A DNA stretch of 64,000 nt from Ceriagrion tenellum (Eukaryota; Arthropoda; Insecta; Odonata; Coenagrionidae): contig OY720641.1 of assembly GCA_963169105.1 (NCBI GenBank), positions 76,893,496 through 76,957,495 of the forward strand, in the 5' to 3' direction. Below are positions 1-9,576 of the stretch, one piece after another. The stretch's first letter is position 1, and the number at the start of each line of letters is the position of its first letter. The translations under genes were made by a program, and so were the position numbers. The notes under the pieces were generated by a model. The model made no database searches, was not told the origin of the DNA, and worked only from the letters and a program-made list of their open reading frames with translations.

Positions 1-2063
1 GAGCCTTTAAAAGAATACTGCTTTGATTTGTAATATGTCTAATTTAGAGGAAAGCTGAAATATCGCATTAAAAATGAATATTAGGAAGACCAGTCGACGA
101 AAAGGATTTTTAATCGAATATCGGGAATGGAGTCGTGCAGCGATTATGCCTAAATAAGTAATTAGATTTATGAAACATTTTCAACAATATATATCACTAG
201 AAATATCTAAAAATTCATGTGATTTTTATATAACAATACTCTCTCAAGTAAACCCTACATTTACATTTATTTCAAGGTTTATTAATTTCTATAAACTTTG
301 GCAACGCCGTACTGAACTTTGTTGATGTCCTTAGTGACTGGTGTTAGATATGCTTGAACTGAAGTTCTTTCCTGCTTAAAACACATAGAATAAGTTCTTT
401 TTAGAAGTTCTCATACTACATAATAGTCCTTTTCAGGTCTAAATTGATCACTGAATGGTGTTATTGTGGATATCAGTACTATAACGCACTCTATACATTG
501 TTTTTGTATAATTTAATTGCTGCTACACTGTCCCTATATCCAACCTTGCGGTGGACGAGAGGAAAGATAGTGGGTTGTGACGTGGAAGGTATGAGGTTCG
601 TCTCTCTGAAATGGAATGTTTTTCTTCTTTTTTTCATATATTTTTCACTAACATCTTTTAAAAACTTTGTTTTCATCATCGTAACTCGCTTTAAAAATAT
701 TTTTCTCCCAAAAAAAAGATAAAAATTGAGCGTTTTAACGAACGTTTCGTTGCCTACAAAAAATTGACTGTCAGTATTTCGATCAGATCGACCGTTCAGA
801 TACTAGAGCTCAAAATTGTGAGAAATGATATGGAAAATAGAGTGAAGATAGTAATTTATATAGATGATGGGCTAATGGCATTAAGAATAGGTATTTTACC
901 TAAGGTCATAATTCAAGTATATATGCCTACTTCTGCCTAAGACGATGAACAGACATGCATTCAAAATCACTAAGGTATACATTAGGATTTAAAAACAACT
1001 AGTTTGTATTATTCAGAAATATTTATAATATCAAACGTTCATTTTAGCTGTAAGTTCCGCTTTTATCAGTCGTTTTTAAGTGATGTAAATTATTATTGTG
1101 TCAATAAAATGTTTTAGAAATATTTACCGGGCCTGTTTGGGCTATATGAAGCCCTTCGTTTTTTGACCGATGTTTGTCATTGATCGAGGTGATACTATAT
1201 TTTCAAACAAGCAATTTACAGCTTCTGAAATGTGCCTCTCTGTTTGAATTCCCACGGTATGTGTAAGTTCACTTCCAACACTGCCACATGGATGACCGAC
1301 CCCAGCGCCCCGAACAACTAACTACTGTGTCTCGGATAAAATTTCGATTATAATCATTTTATTTCTCAAAAACTAAGTCGGTGACCTACCGTCATTTTTG
1401 AACTAATCAGTTTCTTAAATCCTTGTTTTTGTCATATCCGTTTTTTGTATAAACGACATGGGTTTCAACACTCTAAATCTATATTTTATGTACCAAGGAT
1501 CCGCTCCTACTGTACTACGTAATGTAAATATGGCTATTTTCAAATGCGATTATTGGAAAAATCAGGACGAAAAGGTTTATTTCTAATTAAGCCAATCGAT
1601 AGAGGGCCTTTTATTCTATAGTTCCTGCGAATATGAAGAAAATGACATGGACTATAGTTTTCGGACCAACCTCCTTAATTCTTTTTTTCCGATCACGTTC
1701 ATGCTCTGCCACGTCACTGAAAAGAATCACTGGCCTTCTCTTTAATCCCTTCTCTGGGTCTAAATCACTCGCTCGTCGACTCCCTAGCATAGCTTTTTAA
1801 TAGTGTTTTGTTAACTTCACAGTGATATCTTGGAGAAACATCAATTTTCATCCCATGGATTCTTTGCAAAAACAGTAACGAAGGTTAACGAAAGGTTAAT
1901 GTGGAACGAAAGCTGAACCGTTGATTTTTCGTGTCAGTGACGCTGCTTGTGATCTTCCGAATTTTTTCGATTACTCATTGTTGCAGTTGGTTAAACATTT
2001 GATATTTTCATGCGGCAGAACCATGCCCAATGAAGTGAAATGTTTTTCATATCAAATTTTATT
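1..2063. other. No gene recognised; AT-rich noncoding
   Basis: Both strands carry only short reading frames (longest about 92 codons, low complexity, rich in Phe/Leu from T-runs). I see no protein motif, RNA gene, tandem array or convincing terminal repeat in this stretch. It is best treated as intergenic or intronic sequence. Confidence 0.6.
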
Positions 2064-2170
2064 CCCGGCCACGGTGGCGACGGGGTAAAGTTCTCGCCTG
2101 ATAACCGGAGGGTCGCGGGTTCAATTCAATCCCGCCTGACTTGAATTATTTTCTCAGGATAAGTTCTAAT
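2064..2170 (+). mobile_element. tRNA-derived SINE (family S1), copy 1
   Basis: A tRNA-like head is visible: an A-box-like GGTGGCGACGGGGTAAAG followed about 40 bp later by a B-box-like GGGTTCAATT-CAATCCC, in which a 4-5 bp insertion breaks the usual GGTTCRANNCC spacing. A second copy of the same head occurs at 29,544 with an intact B box, which is what makes this a dispersed SINE and not an isolated tRNA relic. The tail after 2,130 (TTCTCAGGATAAGTTC) is shorter than in the other copy. The split B box suggests that this copy is old and inactive. Confidence 0.7.
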
Positions 2171-4720
2171 TTGTGGGCGTTTTTTGCTCGATTGGAATTT
2201 TTTGGCAATATTTTCACGATATCTGGATATATTTACTTCATGTTGTGGACTCAGTGCGTGGTGTGTGAAAAGTAGTGTTTTTCATGGACTAGTTTTTGGT
2301 TTCGTTTTGTTCGACGTTCCATTTGTATGTATCTGTCTGCGGAGGATTTCCGTTTTGGCTTTGAGGGAAAATCCCCTGATAATGCTCGTTTTATCTTATC
2401 TTTTTAAATTCATATTATGATATGTGTGTATTCGGCTCTTTTTAACTTTTTATCTTTTGAAATGAGTTTAATAATACAGTGCGAATGAGTCAGAAATATT
2501 GGAAATTGTCTATGTTATTTTTCCGTTTAAGTTAATTTGAAACGGGCCTCGAAAACTTACTTCTTTAAAAGTAATCACCAATTCCCATGCCTTCTTTCAT
2601 TGTTATTACGTCAGCCTAAATCCTGACCTCATGTCAATTACGCTCCTCATCTCAGTGTTCCTGAAATGTTACGTTCTGAAATTTTTTGTCTCTTCCTTCT
2701 GCGTTATTATTTCTGGTTAATTCCTGTGTTCTCGTTTTCTGCATTCTCGTTTTCTCACAAGCCTTCCTCTCATTCTTTTCTACTCATCAGCGTCTCCTTG
2801 CCCGATCCTTTTAATGTCCATCTTAAGTCCTCCTTCATCATTGACTGTTATACAGATTGACTCGGCAACTGTGCGTAACTATTCTCATATATTTGTGTAA
2901 TTTCCTGTCTCGTGGAAGAGAATTATCGTTAAGACTTCAAAGTAATAATTGAGGCTTTAAAATAACGTTTCTGCGTAAATTCATCCTGTTTAACATTTTT
3001 TAAAGCAAGAGAAATTAGGACTAGCATTTAAGGGTCTTGCGTAAACTACCTTACCGTTTTCGGTGATTATTTTTACTCCCTCCCCCCTTCGTTGACAACC
3101 GTAGTATTTTTCCCAACCCTCCCCCCACCCCCGACATGCAACGTTGTCTCTACAAATGAAACTTTCAATTCAAAAATAATATCTCAATTATTGAGTGAGT
3201 TTATTTACGGATAGGTTGAAATGAGACAGATAAAGGTTGAAATAAGACTCGCCCTTCCTCATGTTAAACTCTGTAATATTGTCGACGCGATGTTGACGAG
3301 TAAGAAACGTAAACGGGTGCATTGTAACAGTTAGTTGCTTTGAGTGAACACCCACCTCTCCCCCTCGTTCCCGCTCTTAGTTTTGAGGTGACCTCCTTCC
3401 CCCTAAGTTGGTAACGTAGTTTATGCACGACCCCTTATCCACACTTTTCTATATCACTCCGGTCTTTGTTTCGATGGATAACCGTCATTTTTCAAGGTTA
3501 CGACGGTTTTCCGTTGAAACCGAGGTCGACGTAGTAGAAATTGTGGAAATATGCTATTTCTGTCTCTATTTTCTTGCGAATATGAAAAACTTCCGCAGAG
3601 TTGAGACTGTGAAGTTTCATCTTTTTTGTTGCGATGTAGCGTCATCAGATTATCATTTTTTTAAGTGGCAACAAAGTTCATTCAGTGCCGTGCTGTGAGA
3701 GTGGAGATGTTTAGTCGGTCAAGAGAAAGACACGGGTTGTGAAACAGGTGGGAATGTTTGGATGGGTGGAGAAGGTTAGTAGGCGGCGGCGCGGTGTCGC
3801 GCCACAAAGTCGAGTTATGCTCAGGGTTTCGCAATTTTGACGAGAGGGTCAGAGAGAGATGCGCGTAACAAGCCTTAACAATAACCGTTTTTATTTTCTA
3901 TGCGCTCGTCAACGACGCCCTCTGACATCCAATGTCAATGATATGTGTCGCAGAGGTTGGTGGCCATACACTGCATATAGTTGAACTTCAGTAATGAAAT
4001 GATTGAAGGAAAACGGGGACCCAGGAGTAGTGGTATCAGATCTGTTGCGACAGGTAGTAGAGACTTCACCCTTTAACAGCGTTTAAATATCTCAGGGGAT
4101 CCCCGCGGCTATCATAATGTTTTCGTGTACTACATTATGGAAAAAATGGGTGAAAATTAGAATATTTTAAATTATTAAATAATATATGTCAAATTAATGT
4201 GTACTAAAGTATTTCTGGGTCATATAACTTGAAAAAGTATATACTTGTGAAAAATATTGTGTGAAATTTCATCGTTAACAGCATTAAAACCCTAAAATCA
4301 AAATGAATACAGCATTTTTCACGCGAAACGCTCAGTTGCGGCTTCTGACATTCTTCCCTCAACTCAACGCCTTCTGCTGATCAAGTAGAAACGCCGAAAA
4401 TAAAAATAGTTTTGGTTATTCTATTCATGGCCGTTCTACAATCACACTATTCTGTTTATAAATCCCAAAAAAAGGTAAAAACATTTTGATTTTGGCCAAC
4501 TTCTTTCCATTTTCGCCCATTGTGTCGCCCCACGCGCATACCCCGCGTCGGGCCTGCTTCGTGGCAAAGGGGCACGCGAAAAAAGCTCTTCCCGGAAATG
4601 AGTCTAAAATCTGAGAAAAATACAAATTACAAGCATATTTTAGGGAAATGGGCTAATCATGGAAATGCTCATTGAAAAACGTTGAAAATTCTGCTCTTGG
4701 GTTACCCGCGGGAGACTTAC
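2171..4720. other. No gene recognised
   Basis: Only short, low-complexity reading frames. Local C-rich runs occur near 3,080-3,140 and 3,350-3,410. A short phrase near 3,482-3,520 (ACCGTCATTTTTCAAGGTTACGACGG) recalls the 142-bp tandem unit at 9.3-9.6 kb but is too short to call. No splice-flanked open frame with protein-like composition was found here. Confidence 0.55.
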
Positions 4721-5093
4721 TGTTCATCTTCCGGCCTATTCTTGCTTTCCGTATCCTCATTTACTTTCATTTGTCCTATTTTAATTGGCAGGCAATACCA
4801 GTGAGCGCTGACCTGGTGGTAATAATCTTGACGGACATTAATCTTAATTCTGTGAATCATGGTTTCACCCTGAATTTCTACTAATGTGAAGTGGGAAAAA
4901 TATCCGTGGTCTCCTCTCGAGATCAATTTCGTTTCCCGGCTTGCTCCAAACCTGCTCAGAGTTTGACTGACCAAATGGATTGCCTCTTTTTCACTGATCT
5001 TCGATACGCAATCATTCGGACTCTCGTGGTAGGTCTGGCTGAGATACGGTTTTCCATAGTAGCTATGGACTCTGCGAACAAATTCATTCCCGC
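4721..5093 (-). CDS. Candidate internal coding exon, unknown protein
   Basis: A minus-strand open frame runs about 165 codons (to 5,214). Its lower end lies against a strong donor, ACA|GTAAGT, with the exon's last base at 4,721 and the frame's own TAA formed by the donor. A pyrimidine-containing acceptor (TTTTTCTTTC...CTACAAG) ends at 5,094; an alternative CAG acceptor ends at 5,072. The roughly 124 enclosed residues have balanced composition: a Tyr-rich start (HSYYGKPYLSQTYHES), an amphipathic helix-like stretch (SEKEAIHLVSQTLSRF), beta-like hydrophobic/charged alternation (HFTLVEIQGETMIHRIKINV) and an acidic/basic tail (NEDTESKNRPEDE). There is no signal peptide or membrane segment inside the exon and I recognise no family. 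In-frame stops upstream mean that a start codon would have to lie in another exon. Length alone is not significant in 64 kb; the case rests on the splice sites plus composition. It could still be a chance ORF. Confidence 0.35.
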
Positions 5094-5261
5094 CTTGTAG
5101 GATTTGAAAGAAAAATTGTGTGCTACTTAGGGACCCTACTAGGAATCCAGCGGAAAATGTTGTCAGTCCTGTCAACGATTGCGGGAGATGAGTTTGAAGA
5201 ATATCGAAGCACACGCATCAGCTCTTCGGAAACCTACGAATCAATAAGTTGAATTAGTCAA

Positions 5262-5525
5262 AATTCGGACGGCCAGGGTTCAAATCCCAACAGAGAAGAA
5301 TGTTTTTCAGAGGAAACCCGATCCCTACTTGAATGTCTTGTGGAGGACACTTCAAGTTCCGTACTCCGTTCGTCGGATTAGTCGGTAAACCGTGGTCCCC
5401 TTGCCACATTTCGTTAAGAGCAGGCTAATGGCGACGCCGGGTTTCTCTCCACCCATCCTCCCTTACCTTCCCTTGTGGCGCAATTTACCTTAGTTGTTAT
5501 TCGCCTCCCCAAACGTCCAATTCTA
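5262..5525 (+). mobile_element. tRNA-derived SINE (family S2), copy 1
   Basis: A B-box-like GGTTCAAATCCC begins near 5,277. It is followed by a body with the phrases CCGTTCGTCGGATTAGTCGG, AACCGTGGTCCCCTTG, CGTTAAGAGCAGGCTAATG and CGACGCCGGGTTTCTC, then a C/T-rich section and a final TTACCTTAGTTGTTATTCGCCTC. Sequences with the same order of landmarks (GTCCGTCGGATGG, then CAAATGACCTCAGTTGTTGG..CGCCTC) recur at 45.4-46.0 kb and 49.7-50.0 kb. The A box is degraded. It has no coding capacity. Confidence 0.65.
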
Positions 5526-6243
5526 TTCAATCAAAATTGACAATCTTTGGGTTCTGTCTCGTGAATAATTTGGCTTTACTCAAAAGGAATTTCCATTGGC
5601 CAGGAATGTGATATCATAGCAGATTCAAGATTTCGTGAGCAATATTGCAGTCACTCGCGTCACTGCGTCAATTAATAATCAGTCGCAATTCGAATTTTTG
5701 CATTCAACCGGTGGCACGTCGAGTGTGTTTATACCCAGGGGATCCAGGGTTATATCACGTAACGACGCTCCTCACCTTCTGGATGGATTACGATTATGGA
5801 GCCCGTCTCGTGCTGGAAGCGCACCTGTCTCTAATTAAGACGCTGGTAACGATGTGCCTGCGACCTTACCGAGCCTGGAAGTCGTTATGACGATGATGAA
5901 AACATGATGCGACTCTTTAAAAAGCCCTCTCTTTAACTGTTGTGAACTTCATACTCAGGCGAGACGTGGTTTTAGTCAACTCAAACCCCTACGTTGCTCT
6001 CATCACTATTTTTTTCGGTATGGCTTATAGCTGCATCACATATTTCTTGCCCTTTTCTCTCTACAACTTTTATTGCAAAAAGTCGTTATAGCAAAATTCA
6101 CGTCTTTTTCCTTCTATCCTCTGTGATTTCGTCTCCAACCAGGCCGACTTCTCTAATCTTGTTTAGTATTCTGTGTTGCTTTGAAGGTCGAATCTTTAGA
6201 GGCAATAAAGAATTTTGAATTTTGGCATTGAAAAGTCTTGCAT
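5526..6243. other. No gene recognised
   Basis: Short overlapping frames only (about 60-80 codons, none protein-like). There is a small ATG-rich patch near 5,890. The stretch lies between a SINE and repeat R1. Confidence 0.55.
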
Positions 6244-6783
6244 TTAAGGTTATTTGAGCGGAATAGTTCCTTAATCGCAATGGAAACTATATTCGAATTA
6301 TACGTTTTAGTTTAGCAGTTGTACGAAGCATTAATTAAATATTGAATTATTAATAGTTCAATAATGTACCTCTATATAACTAAAATTCTAAGTAAATAAA
6401 TACAAATATCAACATAAGTCTTTAATTTTACTATATTTTCTCGCGGTTCGTTAAAACTCCTTCACAACGGAAGGTTTTTTGCGATTCCTTAAAAAAACAC
6501 TGCCGTAACAATATGATTAACTTAAAAAATAGTCGCAAATACATACAAACTACACAATTTTTGATGAAATCTAGGTGTTAGGAATTCCTCATTTTTTTAA
6601 TGAAGTCCCTCTGAATACGTGCATACACGTACCATTTCCAATGTTAAAAGGGCTAACTAATAACTGCAGGTTGAACTTTGTGAAACCTCTCCATACTTAA
6701 CGGAAATTAAAATACACTTTCTATAGGTTCACTTGATGGGTTTATTGAGAACGACCATGGTTTCGTCACATAATGACATCTAG

Positions 6784-7602
6784 GTGAAGAGGCAATGGTT
6801 TCTCTTTAACAAACTTTCTTTAAGTTCCAAGACCAAACACATGGTGTATGATTTATGTAACAGGTATAAAATTGACTGGGAATTAATATATCATTCTCCG
6901 GACTGTTCAGTAGGAAACTGTTTAAATTGCATCACGATTGGAAATGTAACAGAATTTAAATATTTGGGGGTTATCCTGGACAATAAATTAAAATGGAAAC
7001 ACCATGTAAATTGCCTAACTAAAACACTACGGCATTGTATCTCAAATTTATACTTCGTACGAAACAAATGTCCATTGTATTTTCTAAAAGTTATCTACTT
7101 GGCACTGGTTCAGTCAAAATTAAGTTATGGTTTAATTTGCTGGGGAGGAGCTTACAGAAATACAATAAACCCCGTACAATATCTGCAAAAGAGGATAGTA
7201 CGTGTGATAATGCACAAAAACCGTTTCTCACTCTTTCATGCATTCCCACTCTTTTTAGAACTGAACTTATTGCCTATCAGGTATATGTACTTTTTTAAAG
7301 TGTTAAAGAATTTCTACCTAAGAAGTGGCGACGAAGCAAATCTGTTACCCAGGACTCAAGTCCTGACCTTGCGAGAAAGAAATACGATTTCTCTACCCAA
7401 GCCTAATTTGACTTTGTTTCAAAGATGCTTTGTGTATATATCCCGAAAAATATTTAACGTCCTTCCAAACCACATTAAGGAAGAAAAAAACGTAAGAAAA
7501 TTTCTTAAGAAAGTAAAAACTTGGTTATTACTTATAAAAAATATCGAGATTTTGGTTCACAATTTACATGAAATATTTATCGAATTAAATGTAATGAATT
7601 AA
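6784..7602 (+). CDS. Non-LTR retrotransposon RT, C-terminal part (5'-truncated)
   Basis: A 272-codon uninterrupted frame. Residues near 57-69 read EFKYLGVILDNKLKWKHHV, the conserved block following the catalytic core in CR1/Jockey/Rex-type RTs. Next come VIYLALVQSKLSYGLICWGG (about 103-122) and QKRIVRVI (about 133-140), typical of the thumb/C-terminal region. The YADD catalytic box and endonuclease are absent, so the copy was truncated just downstream of the active site and cannot be autonomous. The listed start is a GTG codon directly after an in-frame TAG at 6,781, so it is a junction artefact, not a real start. The lack of any internal stop suggests a recent insertion compared with the other LINE fragments here. 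It lies immediately inside the left inverted arm. Confidence 0.85.
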   Translation: MKRQWFLFNKLSLSSKTKHMVYDLCNRYKIDWELIYHSPDCSVGNCLNCITIGNVTEFKYLGVILDNKLKWKHHVNCLTKTLRHCISNLYFVRNKCPLYFLKVIYLALVQSKLSYGLICWGGAYRNTINPVQYLQKRIVRVIMHKNRFSLFHAFPLFLELNLLPIRYMYFFKVLKNFYLRSGDEANLLPRTQVLTLRERNTISLPKPNLTLFQRCFVYISRKIFNVLPNHIKEEKNVRKFLKKVKTWLLLIKNIEILVHNLHEIFIELNVMN

Positions 7603-7905
7603 GTGATATTGTAATATCATTGTTGAATTAAGTTCGCCCGATCTTGTATTTATGTGTCTCTTTTTTGTAACCACTATTTAATTATGTATATCTCTGAGTA
7701 TTTTCTATTTTTAACTAGTTTCTTCACTGTATTGTAAACGTTTATCGAAAATTGTAAACCATTTTGTTTTTTGCTATCGTTTTTTGCATGGTTTATCTAT
7801 TTGTCAGTAGCCCCAACACAGGTTATTCCTTAGGGGCTATCTATGGTACTACCACTCTGTAATTCCTGAAAAGGAATTAAATTATTATTATATTATAATA
7901 TAAAA
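7603..7905 (+). repeat. 3' UTR and A/T microsatellite tail of the LINE
   Basis: About 300 bp of T-rich untranslated sequence follows the RT stop and ends in GGAATTAAATTATTATTATA, a simple ATT-type tail of the kind used by several CR1/RTE-like LINEs in place of poly(A). It includes GCCCCAACACAGG...CCTTAGGGGCTATC near 7,810-7,842. The right inverted arm of the host element begins 38 bp further on. Confidence 0.65.
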
Positions 7906-8098
7906 AAGTAATCTTTGTAAAAAAAAATACAAAAACTGAATCAGATGTCATTATGTGACGAAACCATGGTCGTTCTCAAGAACCCATCTAGTGAACCTAT
8001 ACAAAGTGTATTTTAATTTCCGTTAAGTTAAAAGGGCTGGTATTTTACGTCAAAAATCTCGGGAAGTAGTGCGGTAAGAGGCCGATATTACGGTATCT

Positions 8099-9292
8099 TC
8101 GGAAGAGAAAAATGTATTTCTTTATAATGAGACCAAATTCTTTGATTTCTAGGTGAAATGATATTTCGCTCAAACAACTAAAATGAAGAGGGGAACAACA
8201 TAACGGAGCGAATGTGGTTTTACCAATCCCTTCATTTGTCTCTGCTTTCTCTCATGGGAAACAATTCTCCCAACAAACATTGTTGGAATGAAGAATCAGC
8301 GTTGAACGCCGTGACAACACAGCACGATATCTCGAGAGACACGACTTTTACATTAACTTTGAACATCGCAGATTCCAAAATTCATCCAAAGCTCGGCTTC
8401 ATTATTTCCAGTCCTAGCCAGTTGTTGTTTGTTGACGTTTCTCACAGTCCGTGTGCTCACCTGTTCTGTGGCGTTTTATATTTACTCTTTAAATAGGTAT
8501 ATATTGCAATAAAAAGAAAAGATTTTCGTGGACAGATGTACTAATGGGTGAGTCGTTTGCTGGGGGAATGGCCGTTCGCGTATCGTGAGCATTATTGACT
8601 GGGATTTGTGCAGCCTCTTAATTATTAGTTGTCTTTTTTTCGAAGCGATTATATCACCACAAAAAGCCCCTTTCTCCCGTTTAATGTGAATTTCGTTCGA
8701 AATGAGTATAGTATCATTAATTTTATGCATAATCTTATGTTAATTGTCCATTAGATAGAGTAAGTGGCCTTTAAAAATATTCATTAGGAAGATTGGAAAA
8801 ATATCTTGTAAGAACCTTCGGAGATGTGGATCTTTAGCCATTTCTTATGCGTGCCTCGCCGTGATGAGTCAGTTCATATTCTCTCTTAGCCCGTGAGTCC
8901 AAATATAAAGATAAATGTCATTATATTTTTTGTTCTAATGGGTTTTTAGGATGCCTGAACTCGTCTCCGGCTTTCATTGTAAAGGATTAATAGTCTGAAA
9001 TGAAATGAGTATTCATTATTTGTGATCTCAAATTTTCTTGTTACTAGATTGATTGAGAGTTTTTCTGAAGAGTTTAGGCATACAAGTTGTATATACTTTT
9101 AATGTAATTGGATAATAGATTGTCTGGGATTGTACTTGAGTGTTTTGGTATATGCTTCAAACACCAGTCCGAGTTCTTGACCGTGACAATATTCTCCTCG
9201 TTGCGCTATCTAATCGTTGTTACAAAAGAAATACTATTTAGTGGTATTTATCCGCAGTTAAGTTTTACTTAATCGGCCATGGGGGTTTTCAT
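8099..9292. other. No gene recognised
   Basis: A 94-codon plus-strand frame (8,212-8,496) and an 82-codon minus-strand frame (8,482-8,730) are the longest; neither has a recognisable motif or splice context. No structured repeats seen. Confidence 0.55.
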
Positions 9293-9576
9293 CGGTTTAC
9301 CGTCATTTTCTAGGCGACAATAATGACGATTGTTCATAGCTATAACGGTCGTTTTAACGAAACTTTAGTGAGGATAAATTTTATCTATAGGTTTTATTGA
9401 TCACCACCACGAAACAATTCCTAATAGGTAAGACGGTTCCGGGTTACCGTCATTTTCAAGGCGATGATCGTGTCGGTGCTCCATTGCTACAACGGTCGTT
9501 TGAATGAAACTTTTGTGAGGATTAATACTTTAATAGGTTTTATCGCCTCCACGAAACAATTCCATTAAGGTTAGAC
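9293..9576 (+). repeat. Two-unit tandem duplication, 142 bp each
   Basis: Units 9,293-9,434 and 9,435-9,576 align end to end. Shared phrases in order are TTACCGTCATTTTC-AGGCGA, AACGGTCGTTT-AA-GAAACTTT-GTGAGGAT, ATAGGTTTTAT, CCACGAAACAATTCC and TAGAC. They differ mainly at the centre (TAATGACGATTG against CGTGTCGGTGCT). They contain no reading frame. This may be the start of a satellite-like array or a duplicated noncoding block. Confidence 0.75.

Larger units (their letters stand above)
6655..8026. mobile_element. Composite retroelement: inverted arms around a LINE fragment
   Basis: The insertion is bracketed by a perfect 12-bp direct repeat GTTAAAAGGGCT (6,643-6,654 and 8,027-8,038), which fuses cleanly across R1, so the whole 1,372 bp entered as one target or was built up within one. 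Inside lie a 42-bp one-sided tail (6,655-6,696), an 85-bp arm (6,697-6,781) and its inverted partner (7,943-8,026), with about four differences. The arms carry GACGAAACCATGGTCG (minus strand on the left, plus on the right), resembling the 3' half of Penelope-type hammerheads. Between the arms sits a plus-strand, 5'-truncated non-LTR retrotransposon ending near 7,900. Two readings are possible: a LINE that jumped into a palindromic Penelope-like remnant, or a true composite that moved as a unit. The first is simpler. Confidence 0.7.
6244..8098 (+). repeat. Dispersed repeat R1, copy A, split by insertion
   Basis: The first part (6,244-6,654) aligns along its length with 53,994-54,358 (same strand) and with 30,168 down to about 29,830 (opposite strand). 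Shared landmarks include TTTGAGCG-ATAGTTCC, ATTCGAATTATACGTTTTA, CTCGCGGTTCGTTAAAACT..TTCACAACGGAAGG and CAATATGATTAA. The second part (8,027-8,098; GGGCTGGTATTTTACG through GTAGTGCGGTAA) matches the remainder of the 29.7-30.2 kb copy. The repeat is thus about 480 bp, interrupted by the element at 6,655-8,026. It has no coding capacity and no evident terminal inverted repeats. Its class is unknown; it may be a MITE or a fragment of a larger element. Confidence 0.8.

Noticed and set aside
6697..8026. Classical TIR DNA transposon carrying an RT gene
   Set aside because: The target duplication lies 42 bp outside the left arm and directly at the right arm, so the arms are not symmetric termini, and the 12-bp TSD is untypical for cut-and-paste elements.
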